Part shown: positions 45,855-56,099 of the stretch, in pieces | Position numbering within the stretch: the stretch's first letter is position 1 | Layout: every line of letters begins with the position of its first letter | Assembly (NCBI GenBank): GCA_026018925.1 | Contig: JAKSZU010000004.1 | Location: 10,326,017-10,390,016, forward strand | DNA from: Tupaia tana | Lineage: Eukaryota > Chordata > Mammalia > Scandentia > Tupaiidae | Length of the DNA: 64,000 nt | Reading direction: 5' to 3' | The notes under the pieces: generated by a model | Told to the model about the DNA's origin: nothing | Seen by the model: only the letters and a program-made list of their open reading frames with translations | The model's database searches: none | Made by a program: the position numbers and the translations under genes

Positions 45855-46460
45855 CACAAGGGGTTATTAGGAAGAACCCAGGAATCAGATGGTCAGATTG
45901 AATCCTAGCTCTGTCACTGCTTTCCACTGCGATTTTGGACAAGTTACTCAACCTCTCTGGGCCTTAGGCTTATTGAGAAACTAAAACAAAATGATGTATC
46001 TAGTACAAGACCAGGTAAGTGCTCAAAAATGTAAAACAACTTGTCCAAGTTCACTGAGCAAGAACCATGGCAGAGCCAGGGTGCAAAATAGAGCTCCCAG
46101 GCACATTTTTCCTGTTCCTGGGCAATATTTATAGCAAGTCAGGGGGTTCGAGGACAGCACACGGTCAGGAGGGCCTAGGTCATGTCACGTAAAGCTGCAG
46201 TTTCCTCTCTAGAGTGTACGTTTATTTTGTTTAACTAGCAAACACATCTCTAATGCTTCCTGTAAGGTATTCCATGTCCTTTATGATCGTGACTTTTAAT
46301 CCTAACAAGAGCCTGTAAGAGGGACACTGCTGTTCCCATTGTACGGGTGTGGGAATGAGGATGGAGAGACGGTAAGTGACTTTCCTAACATCCCGGGATA
46401 GTGAGTAGTGGGAGCAGGATTCAGATCCGGTTCTTCCACTGCAGAGACGATGCTCTTGAC
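45855..46460. mobile_element. Cluster of MIR fragments
   Basis: Forward copy 45880-46040 (GACAAGTTACTCAACCTCTC). Reverse copies at 46030-46100 and 46240-46460 (GTGACTTTCCTAACATCCCG, AGGATTCAGATCCGGTTC). Confidence 0.6.
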
Positions 46461-47141
46461 CACTCTGCCCTGCAGCACCCTTCCAAGGGGGCGAGCTGGC
46501 TATTGGCGTGCACGCACAGTGAGGAGCAGGCAGGATTAACACCGCCACATGGAAGCCACCCTTTGGTGCTATTGCTGCAATAAGACCAGGAGTTATTTGA
46601 CCCTGTAGGGTGAATGGCAGGACAGGGGCTGTTTAGTCCTGGGATTCTCTGAGTCAACAGCTTCTCATCCCTGGCCCACTTCCTGAAAACTGTGCACTCC
46701 GCTTTGGGAACCCTTTGAGCACAAAGAGCTCATTTCCTGTGGCCAGGAAGGACGGGATGAGTTCCTGATGACAACTCGTCTCCCTCATTAAGGGCTCATA
46801 AAAGTGTTTCAAGGAGCCTGACTGATGGCTCCACTGTTTGTCAGGACCTCCTTCTGCAAGGAGCCGCTCCGGTAATTTGGTGCTAGGAGATGTGCAAGAG
46901 AAACCAGCTCCTCTGAGTTCAGGAATTATTTATGATCCTAGAAAGAGAGAATGTCATTGGGAGAGATAACAAGCCCTCCCCAGCACAACAGGCTGTTTCA
47001 TATGCTACATGGGATGGGAGGCAGCTCCAGAATCCAAAACTAGTAGGAAGCCTTGACGGATTTGGTACATGTGAGTCATCGGTTCCTACAAAGGGAGCTG
47101 GGACAAAAACAGAAATGACAATAGTTAACATTATAAAAAAG

Positions 47142-47265
47142 GAGTTCAGAAAGTTCATGAAAAGTGGAATTAAAGTTTATTTTGACGCCTAAAATTTTTT
47201 TTTAATCCATGCAGTTTTTCCCCTAACACTATTTCCTGGGAACTTTTGAAGACCCTTCATAGTGG
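47142..47265 (-). mobile_element. Mariner-type MITE, diverged
   Basis: Ends TTCAGAAAGTTCATGAAAAG and GGGAACTTTTGAAGACCC, the same inverted-repeat theme as the copy at 21.5 kb, opposite orientation. Confidence 0.65.
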
Positions 47266-47274
47266 GTTTAACCC

Positions 47275-47450
47275 AGGCCAGAGCCTGTATTAAAGTAACT
47301 CATTTAATTCTCACCTCATTTTACAAATGAGGAAATTGAGGCACAGAGAAGTTAAGGAACTTGCCCTAGGTCACACAGCCAATGAGTGGCCATGTCAAGA
47401 TTTTAACCCAAATAAGTCTGCCTCTACATTTGTGCTCTAAAGCACCAGTC
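47275..47450 (-). mobile_element. MIR
   Basis: ATTTTACAAATGAGGAAATT, GAACTTGCCCTAGGTCACAC, AGCCAATGAGTGGC: a well-kept reverse MIR. Confidence 0.8.
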
Positions 47451-47613
47451 TCAGTTAAGTCAGCTCAGCAAGTTGATTATATATTCAAAATTATCTGTCA
47501 TAATCTCTTAGAATACTATAGTTTAGTATATTTGGTTTTAGGCATAGGGCCTTGTTCAGTAATTCTTATATACTCTAAAGTTAGAGAACCACTGAGCGGA
47601 ACAAGTCTACATG

Positions 47614-47888
47614 AGGGGCCAGCAGGTGGCATGGAGGTTAAGGCACTGGACTTCCATATGGCCAACCATGGTTTGAGCCCCAGATCTGGCAGCTTGAAAA
47701 ATCATGCTGGGTGCCTGTGTGTGCATGCCCAAAAACCCAGGAGGAAAATGGTGCAGAAAGGATTGCAGTGTGGTCATCCTCCCTGGGTGGGGGGGAGGGG
47801 GATTTCTCACTTTCACTCTCATTGTCTCTCTCTGGCAAGCCCACATACCCTATGGCAAAAACCCACAAGACAACAACAACAACAAAAT
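47614..47888 (+). mobile_element. Long tRNA-derived SINE, older subtype
   Basis: Head GGGGCCAGCAGGTGGCATGG, exact CTCF-core match at 47619-47630. Tail (ACA)n. Flanking ACAAGTCTA repeat. Confidence 0.88.
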
Positions 47889-48186
47889 ACAAGTCTATAG
47901 GCAGATAATCGTGACTTTAAACTACTCTGACTCTGGGTGAGTTACAAATCCCTAGGGTAAAAATGGACAGAATTCCAGAGTGCCCCTACCTGCTGGTGAC
48001 TCTCTTCTTTAATATTTAGCCTCTGTGACCTTAACACATGTTATTGGTCACAAGACTTATTTGCTGTATGATTAAGACATAACACAGTCACATCTTGAGA
48101 GGAGAGAAAATTCTATTAGAGAATTCCAAAGTTCAAGCCTAAATTAAATAGACTTGGTACGACGAGACTATCTCTCTCTCTTCTTT

Positions 48187-48312
48187 TAAGATTTATTTAT
48201 TATTTGCATATGAGGCACCAGAGAGAGGCGGGTGGGGGGAGTGAGAAAGCAATGGGACCTGCACCACAGCAGGACATGTGGGAGTTTAACCATAATGCCA
48301 CCTGCTGGCCCC
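48187..48312 (-). mobile_element. Short-type SINE, reverse
   Basis: Tail TTTATTTATTATTTGC, GA-rich part, head ending ATGCCACCTGCTGGCCCC (CTCF-core match 48297-48308). B box mostly lost. Confidence 0.75.
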
Positions 48313-48654
48313 AAGCCTGTTTCTTAACCTTAAAATGATCATAACAATCATTGTGTTGAGAAAATTGAATTTGAAAGTTTCTGAAGTAGGGAGCTTGCGT
48401 ATAAAACACAGTAATTAAACATTAGCTCTTAATAGCTTTGGCTTAAGGAAGGTCACATCACGTTTCTCATAGTCTTATCTGTAATATGGGCATAACTGTT
48501 CCTCCTTCTGACCTCAAACGTCCCTGTAAAGGACCAGTAAACCACTGTACAAATTATGCGTGAGAATCTCCCCAACTGCCAGGTGCTACCTGGAACTGTG
48601 AGGGGGTGCTGGGAAACCTCTGCTGGAGAAATGGGTCCAGATCCTCACTTTCGC

Positions 48655-48815
48655 CATTTAGTGTGGTTATATGACTCTGCGTGAGTGACTCTGAGCCCCC
48701 ATGTTCCCTACTGTCAAGTGGGGTTAATATCACCCTACTCGCGGGGTTCCTCGATAATCTACTCCGCATAAAAGTGTTGGGCACGTGGCAAACGCTCAAT
48801 AAATGCGCGCTGATT
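48655..48815 (+). mobile_element. MIR abutting the PHC2-type promoter
   Basis: TTATATGACTCTGCGTGAGT, CTGTCAAGTGGGGTTAATAT and AACGCTCAATAAATGCGCGC. It ends where the CpG island begins. Confidence 0.75.
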
Positions 48816-48829
48816 TGCCCTCTGCGGTT

Positions 48830-49700
48830 GACCCAAACGCAGCCCCCGTCCACCCGCGGCACGCGGCGTCTCCCCTCGAGCTCAGGTAGACTGGATGCTC
48901 CCGGGGGTCCACCGGGCTCCGTTTCCCGGATCCTCCGCCCGCCAGCCGTTGCCATGGCCACCGGTTCAGGCTGGGAGCAGCACCGGGGCGTGTTCAACCC
49001 AATCCCCGCCTTTCCAGGCTTACCATTGGCTGGCGCGGCCACGTGACGCGCCGGTATGCTAATATATGGTAATCGCCCACGCCCCTCCTCCCCGGCCGCG
49101 TCCGAGCAGCAGGCAGGGAGCGCGGCGCCGAGCGGAGGGGGCGGGCTGAGGGGCGGCCCCGGGAGAGAGCGGCCAGGTGGAGGAGGAGCGCGAGGGCGAC
49201 CGCAGGTAACGGGCGGGCGCGTGCGCGTTGGGGCCTCGGTGGACCGGCTGCGTACGGGGGACACCGGCCGTCGCGCCGTCGGCTTAACCCCGTGGGCTCG
49301 CAGCTGTCACGGCCGGCCCGGAGCGGCAGCCGCGCTGGGCCGCCGGAGGCGGAGTGCCCCGGGCGCGGGCGGCAGCGGCCGGGCCCGGGATCCGCGGCGT
49401 GGGCCCCGCGCGGGGACCTGCAGTCCGGGCCGGCTACCGACTGACCGCGGCGCCGGGGGACCGAGACTCAGCCGCGAGCAGCGCCGCCGCGAGCTCCGGG
49501 GCCGCGGCTCGCGGGGAGGCTGCGGGGAGCCCGCCCGAGTCCCGGCAGTCGCGCGCGTTCGTGGGGGGCTGAGCCCCGATCAGAGCAGGGGCCCCCCGGA
49601 GCCCGTGGCCTTGCGCGGCCTGCGTCGCCTCGGCTCGTCCCGCACTGTGCGGAGACCACGGCGCCGCTCGTCAACCGCGGCCTGACAGCCCGGCCACCCC
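48830..49700 (+). promoter_or_regulatory. PHC2: CpG-island promoter, probably PHC2 distal promoter
   Basis: Long CpG island with an inverted CCAAT box (ATTGG, 49025-49029), a CACGTGAC E-box (49040-49047), an octamer-like ATGCTAAT (49056-49063) next to an AT-rich TATATGG, and a GC box (GGGGGCGGG, 49137-49145) close to the first-exon donor. It lies about 38.6 kb from the ZSCAN20 promoter and points away from it. As remembered, human PHC2 and ZSCAN20 are arranged head to head with similar spacing and TLR12P between them. PHC2 encodes a Polyhomeotic subunit of Polycomb complex PRC1. The gene name is inferred from synteny; no PHC2 coding exon is in the window. Confidence 0.6.
49090..49205 (+). other. 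PHC2: Candidate untranslated first exon, PHC2
   Basis: A strong donor, CGCAG/GTAACG, sits at 49205/49206 downstream of the CCAAT, E-box and GC-box cluster. The exon has no conserved open frame. Its 5' end is not defined by the sequence and is placed after the promoter motifs. Confidence 0.5.
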
Positions 49701-50389
49701 CAGGACAGCCAGCGTGGGCCGCGGGCACCAGCAGAGGGACCTAGGAGTCGTTGGAGCTGGGAGGAAAGGACAGTCCCCTAGAGTAAAAGCAGGCCGCACG
49801 GCTGAGAAGGAGGGATGCCCAGGAAAGACACTGGCGCCTGATTTTCTGTGCTGGGTGATGACCCGACCCCCTTGGGAAAAGGTTACAGCTGGAGCCTGGA
49901 TCGGGGCTGTCATGTCCAGAAGAAGCCTCTCTTTTACGTGAGTTTGTAACACATTTCTTATAAGGCTTTAAATTCATCTTTCTCCCTCCCTCTTAGGTCT
50001 GCTACAGAAGTGTCCTCCTTTAATTGTCCCCCTCCCCCAGTTCTCTAAGCCTGCTGGCGGCTCAGGCTCACAGTGTAATTTAGCCTTCGCTACAAAAGAG
50101 CTGGCGAAATGGGAGATGTGCCACTGATATTAAGCTGGCCCTGGGAGTTTGGTGGACGTGTGGGAGGAAAGCTGTCTCTAGCACTGGCAGAGATGAAAAG
50201 CTGGCTGATATCAATAGTTTCCTTTATGAGTCTAGAGTCGATTCTTCCAAATCAAGAGAAAACGTGGTTGCACATGAAAAGTACCAGGAACTGATTCGAT
50301 TTTCGCAAGTGAAGTGCAAATTACACTTCCACGTTGCGCTTGATGTCTTTCATCACACACAAACACTTGGTCATGCCAGGCACTCGGCT

Positions 50390-50640
50390 GTCTTGGGGTT
50401 GCTACAATGAGTAGGATAATTAGTCCTTGTCCCGGAAGCAGTGAGAGAGATGAAATAGCTAGTGAAAGTGGAAACAGTGTGATAGATGCATGAATAAAGA
50501 GCACAGGAGGGAACAGTGAGCTGTCCCAGAGGATCAGGGAAGGCTTTCCGGAGGACACTTCGGCAGGGTGTCAGAGGAATGGGCGTTTGCCTTACAGAGA
50601 GGGTAGGGAGGGGCAGAAGGGCATCCAAGCCAGAGGGAGC
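50390..50640 (-). mobile_element. L2 fragment in putative PHC2 intron
   Basis: Reverse L2 words: AATTAGTCCTTGTCCCGGAA, GGGAAGGCTTTCCGGAGGAC, CAGGGTGTCAGAGGAATGG. Confidence 0.55.
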
Positions 50641-51164
50641 CGTGACTGAGCTGTGTAGAGTACCCTGTCTCTAGGGAATGGCTTCATGTTGCAAATATGG
50701 CTTTTTTCCCTGTCTCCTAACAACTTTCCCAGAGTAACCTAGAATTTCTATTTTTTTCGACTGTTTTCTAGTGGCATTTTCTTTCTTGTTTTTACCCATA
50801 TGTTTCCCACATCAGTGTTTGTGAGCCTCACTCCTGGTCCTGGTCGCTCACACATCAGTCAGCAGTCCAGCACCCGGAAGTAGAAAGTAGCTCCCAGTGG
50901 AGGGCCCGAAGCTGGGCGTCACATTTGGCACTAGAAGCAGCACCCTGGGAGTGCATGTCGAAATGGTATGAGAGGAGAGCACGTGAGCTGCAGCCAGGGA
51001 GGGAACGCCGGCTGTCCAGTCCGTGAGAACTGGGGACATGAGTCATAAGAGTGGAAGCTGGAAGGATCTGGAGCAAGAGGAGGTTGAAGTGTGATAGGGG
51101 CCAGGGAGGCAGTCCAGGACTGAGATCGCGAGGTACACGACTGTGCCGGAGCGGCTATTCCATG

Positions 51165-51366
51165 GTGCCAGCTGTGTAGACAGAGAGAGACAGAGAGATC
51201 ACCCTGGGCATGCCTCAGTCCTCTCTCCTCTCCTCTGTTCTCTCGGGACTTTGGCACACACGCACACATGCCCAGTGCGATTTTCTAGCCGTTGGGTCCA
51301 GGACTCAAACTGCCATTGGCCCTATGGGATTCAGCTGCCTTTAACCGCCTCACCACCTGCTGGCCC
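51165..51366 (-). mobile_element. Long tRNA-derived SINE, tail truncated
   Basis: Core CGGGACTTTGGCACACACGC, head ending CACCACCTGCTGGCCCC. The 3' end lacks a clear tail. Confidence 0.8.
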
Positions 51367-51924
51367 CTCCTTACTATTACCCTCTTTTCTCATCCTCATT
51401 TCCACCCACGATTCACATTTATTGGGCTTCTTTTATTGAGGTCTTAGCTACAAAGCAGAGAAAATCCTGTTGGCTGGAACTATAAATAGTCTATTTTTAC
51501 CTCCTAAGCCATCACTAGCCAGCCTGTTTTTACTTTCCAGTCATATGGAAGCAGGACAAGGATGAGCTCAGAAGTAGGAAGGGGAACCTCAACCCCAAAA
51601 GTCACTTAATGTTTGAATCAGAGAAAGCCTTGCTAGCTCTATATAAACTAGATTTATTCTAAGATGAATGGTGATGAATTCTTGGCAAAGCACGTCTGTT
51701 GAATGTATCAGAGGTCAAGCCATGTAAGGTGAGACTGCGGTGGTGTGCCTAGTGTGCTCCACGACTGGTGACCCATCACGTGCAGAACGTCAGTCATGTG
51801 GTATCTAAGCGACTGTCCCAATCAGCATATTTACTGCACACCTGCTTGTGTGCAAACACTGTGCCATGTGTGCTCTGGGGACACAGGGTGGTGGGAGAGG
51901 TGGTGAGATGTGGGGGACATTATC

Positions 51925-52105
51925 AGCTCAGCAGAGATGCAGACCCCAGTGCTACCAGCTCCACTGTCACGTGACCGAGCAGATTATTTGACTTCAGTTT
52001 CTTTATCTATAATAATACCATTTACTTACATAGTTGTAAGGAGTAGATGAAATCATACTTTTAAAGCGGTGATTCAGCACATTTTTGAGGTGCTAAACAT
52101 GGTTA
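51925..52105 (+). mobile_element. MIR
   Basis: GTGACCGAGCAGATTATTTG, CAGTTTCTTTATCTATAATA, TAGTTGTAAGGAGTAGATGA. Confidence 0.7.
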
Positions 52106-52184
52106 TCTTGAGGGTCAAGAAAAGAAAAATCTTATGGCTTGATTATCAAGGAAGACGATTTTAAAAAAATGAATTATTTAACTT

Positions 52185-52328
52185 TATTTATTCATTCATT
52201 TATTATAACTTTACCAGAGAGAAAGAGAGGGAAAGTGAGAAAGCAAGCCACCAGGTCCAGGACTTGAGCTGTGGTCAGCCATGTGGGAGTGTCCAGCGCC
52301 GTAACTACCACGCCACCTGCTGTTCCCC
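52185..52328 (-). mobile_element. Short-type SINE, reverse
   Basis: Tail TTATTTAACTTTATTTATTC, GA-rich part, AGGTCCAGGACTTGAGC as reverse B box, and end GCCACCTGCTGTTCCCC. Adjacent to another short-type copy. Confidence 0.82.
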
Positions 52329-52341
52329 AGAAGGCATTTTT

Positions 52342-52527
52342 TTTTAAGAATTATTTTTATTTAACTTTATTTTATTTATGTATGTATTTACTTACTTACT
52401 TACTTATTTTAATTTGACCAATGAGGGACAGAGAGAGAGAGAAAGTGAGAAAGCAAGCCACAGGCCCCACCAGGTCGGCCATGTGGGAGTCCAGCACTCT
52501 TCACCACCACGCCACCTGCTGACCCCA
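52342..52527 (-). mobile_element. Short-type SINE, reverse
   Basis: Tail AGAATTATTTTTATTTAACT with an ACTT array at 52388-52403. Head ends CCACGCCACCTGCTGACCCC. Flanking AAGGC-TTTTT repeat. Confidence 0.82.
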
Positions 52528-52984
52528 AGGAAGGCTTTTTCAAAGACATGGTGAATTTTATTAGCAGGAAGGAAGGAATTTTCAGACACGAAAAACAAAA
52601 TCTTCATAAAACATAGGACCAAAATATAGAAGAAAGTCTTGAGGAGTCCACCGACGCGGTTAACCAGTCTAGCAGGGTCAGAAGGGGTGATCGAAGCCAG
52701 CTTGTAGCAGGTGCTGAGCACCAAACCAGGGCGCCAGGTTTTTTATCCTGGAGATGATGGAAAGCCAAAGAATTTTGGTTAGGGAACAGTGGGGATATGA
52801 AAGTAATAATTTAAGAAAATTCTCAACAGCAATATAGAGAATAAACCTTAGTAGGGAGAGAAAGGGCATTGTACAAGTTAGTAGGTCATTTAAACAGTCT
52901 AAGTGTGAGAAGAAAAAGACTTTATTAGGGTCATAAGTGAAAAAAGAGGAGGTGATCTGATAAGGATTATAAAAGAAAAAAATT

Positions 52985-53136
52985 ATGCCCAAGATCCCGG
53001 GAGGAGAACGGAGGAGAAGGGATTGTGGCGTGGCCATCCCCCCTGGGGGGTGATTTCTCGCTTTCTGTCTCTCTGTCTGTCTGGCGAGCGCACTTCCCCT
53101 ATAGCGAAAACCTCTCCAAAAAAAAAAAAAAAAAAG
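52985..53136 (+). mobile_element. 5'-truncated long SINE
   Basis: Begins in the core at TATGCCCAAGATCCCGGGAG, so the whole tRNA-like head is missing. The rest, to poly-A, is young-looking and CpG-rich. Confidence 0.88.
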
Positions 53137-54084
53137 AACAGGACTTGGTGTCTGACTGGAGATGCAGGGTAAGAGAGAAGGTGGCGTCACATGTGGTCAT
53201 GACCCTGGATGAAGGATTGGCAGAAATAGGACAGAGGGAAGCAGTGTGGAGAAGGGGTGAAGCTAAGTGCCAGATATCTTGACATGATATTGGAACTTCT
53301 CAGGAGACACATCTCGTAAATATCTTGAAAGTGGGGTCCCTTGTCAGTGTTCAAAAGAAGTCAGGCAGTCTTACATAGAAAAGGTCACACTCAAAGCCAT
53401 GTTATTAGCTGAGCTTACCGGAGTAACAGCATAGAAACACAAAAGACAGAAGCTTGGAGACTGCCCACATTTGCGGAGATTAAGTGAAAAAAGTGGAGTC
53501 AGTAGGGAAGAGAATAGGAAATACCAGAGAAGTGAAAGAACCATCTCGTTCATTTGCTCAACAAATGCGTTCTGCCCACTTGTCCCTTGCATACCTGATG
53601 GGTACAGACTGGTTAGGCACGCTGTGAACCAGAGGGGTGTGTGTTCCAGAAGTCGGGAAGAGGAAAGATTCGAGCTGGACAAGTCGCTGAGCAGTGAACT
53701 GTACAGGAGGAGCGTGGGCACTGTTATATTTAGTACTCAGGAGGCCATTAGTTACTGTTTGAAAACAATAGCTTCAATTTAGTGGGGATGGAAAAAGGTG
53801 GCCATCGGGAAATTAAAAGCCAGATTGAAGAAGGTTGTGGTGTGAGATGCAGATAGGAAACGGAGACAGCGTGTGGATTATCATCACTTGGCAGTGAAAG
53901 GAAGAAAAGATAGGAAAGTGGTTAGAGAAGGCAGCAGAGTCAAGCAAAAGATTTACTTTTCCCTATCTGCTTCGTTATTTTAGTATTCTCTCTCTTTCAT
54001 ACCCTTCATTAATTTCTGAGATTCGCTGCTTTGGTAACTACCTGTGCAGATGTTTGATTGGCCACGGCGTACCTTCCATTCATC

Positions 54085-54265
54085 GAGTGCTTGCTATGTG
54101 CTAGACGTGCTAAGCACTTTGTGCACATTCTAGGCACTGCCCCATGAAATCCTCACAGGACCGGATTATAACCACACGACCTCTTGGAAACATGGAGAGG
54201 CTAGGTGAGTCACCTAAGGATGCGTGGCTGATGAGTGCCAGAGATGGGATTTGGGTCCGGCTCCG
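54085..54265 (-). mobile_element. MIR
   Basis: TCGAGTGCTTGCTATGTGCT, GTGCTAAGCACTTTGTGCAC, GTGAGTCACCTAAGGATGCG in reverse sense. Confidence 0.65.
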
Positions 54266-55113
54266 ACTCCAAGGCTCTTCTAAAGGACCATGTACACCGC
54301 CTCTGAAGGCAGAGCCAGCCTCTGGGGTGTAACCTGTGCAGTCCCCCACGGCCCCTTGCTTAGAAGGGACCCATGCTTGGTTTAATCCAGCCAGAGGACC
54401 CTTTCGCCCTCTCACCAGGACTACCCAGCAGCTCCAGCCCACGTGCCCGTTTACCACGGCTGTCGGGGTGCCCGGGCCCTGCTCCTGTCTTCATTGCATG
54501 CTCCGTTGCTTCCTCTACCCACACGATCATGACAGAAACACTGCAGTTTCCACACTGTCTCTTATTCTTGGTTTTACAGTCACTCTTTAGAATGGACAAG
54601 AAATGGAGTTTTTCTGGTTTTCATGATTATTGCTCTATCAAAACCTTTTATCCGTCCTTTTGTTCCTCTCGGTCGGAGTCTCTGAGTGACGATTTGACTG
54701 AGCACTGACCAAGGTTCTGACACCACTTGACAGGAACTGACCCCTTGTCCAAGCCTCACACCAGCCGGCCGCCAGGCGTCGCTGTGGAGGAAGTTGGCCC
54801 CCAACCACTGCCAAGCTCATTCCCATTTCGAGGGCCGTGCTCATGTTCCACTCCCAGAGGAGACTGGGTGATCCTGAGAGTACGTGAGGCTGAAAAAGCC
54901 CCAGAGAGGGCCTAGATGGCCGTGTGCTCTGTGAGCCGACACCCAAGGAAGGTTCTGGGTTCTCATCCTGAGACCTTCCTCAGTGCACTGGGCCCAGTAC
55001 AGGGCTGACCGAGGCTGGGGGACTGTGGCGTTGGGCTGTTAGGGGGCTCTTTCTCTGCTTCTCTGTGTCTTTCTTGTTCATGGAAAAAATAGACTAAAAA
55101 AATATGAGAAGGG

Positions 55114-55390
55114 GGAACCAGCAGTTAGCGTAATGGCTATGTCGCTGGACTCCCACGTAGTCGACCGCGGTTCGCATCCCAGACCCGGTGGCTTAAAACT
55201 CACGCCAGGCGCATGTGCGTGCGTGCCCAAGATCCTGAGAGGAGAATGGAGGAGAAGGGATTGCGGCGTGACTATCCCCTCTGGGGGGTGATTTCTCGCT
55301 TTCTGTCTCTCTGTCTGTCTCTGTCTGTCTGGCGAGCGCATGCACCCTATAGCAAAAAAAAAAAAAAAAAAAAAAAAACTCTCAAAAAAA
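55114..55390 (+). mobile_element. Young long tRNA-derived SINE
   Basis: Nearly unmutated family A copy with CpGs kept and a long poly-A. Flanking ATATGAGAAGGG on both sides. Confidence 0.93.
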
Positions 55391-55579
55391 AAAAATATAT
55401 GAGAAGGGATTCTGGTGTAATCTGTGGTGTGTGTCATGAAACAGTTTAGATGGCCAGCCTTCTATTTGTGATGGTGATACTGTCTCCGTGAGGCCCCGTC
55501 ATAGTTACTTATCACAGCAGAGCAAATTACCTAAACTTTCTTAGAAACAACAGATTTCTTTATTTACCTTTTAAGACTC

Positions 55580-55785
55580 TTTTTAAGCATTCCCTCTGAG
55601 AAGCATTTCCTGGCTGGCTTTTTATGATTTAGACCCTGACTCCCTGGTCTTCCTTTGTACTTGACATCTCATTGTTGTCATTGCTAGGAATTAATATTTT
55701 CATACCCATAACTTCAGTTCCCAAAACTATTCCTTAAACATAATAGATGCTCAATAAATGGTTGTCGATCACACTTAAGAAACTC
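55580..55785 (+). mobile_element. L2 3' end
   Basis: GCATTTCCTGGCTGGC, CATCTCATTGTTGTCATT and TAGATGCTCAATAAATGGTT. Confidence 0.6.
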
Positions 55786-55790
55786 ATACT

Positions 55791-56072
55791 GGGGCCAGCA
55801 GGTAGCATGGTGGTTAAAGTGCTGGACTCGCACATGACTGACCGTGGTTTAAGTCCCAGCCCTGGTGGTTTGAAACTCACACCAGGTACATGTGCATGCA
55901 TGCCCAAAATCCCCAGGAGGAGAATGGAGGAGAAGGGACTGTGGTGTGACCATCCTCCCTGGGGGATGACTCTAGTTTTCTCTCTCACTGTCTCTCTCCT
56001 CTCCAGGAAGTGTAAACACCCATGGCAAAAACCTTTAAAAAAAAAAAAAAAAAAGAAAGAAAGAAAAAAGAA
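55791..56072 (+). mobile_element. Long tRNA-derived SINE, older subtype
   Basis: Head GGGGCCAGCAGGTAGCATGG, core GCATGCATGCCCAAAATCCC, A-rich tail with GAAA units. It follows an L2 3' end. Confidence 0.86.
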
Positions 56073-56099
56073 TAGCTCTTACTTTTGTCTAATTTAGCT

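Noticed and set aside
48554-49264. 236-codon minus-strand frame across the CpG island
   Set aside because: It crosses a MIR and the promoter, is proline/arginine-rich, and has no conserved motif or splice context.
49056-49685. 209-codon plus-strand frame in the CpG island
   Set aside because: It runs through the splice donor at 49205 and is a high-GC artefact.
55133-55205. tRNA gene suggested by intact A and B boxes
   Set aside because: The cloverleaf cannot be completed and the sequence continues as a SINE; dozens of copies share it.
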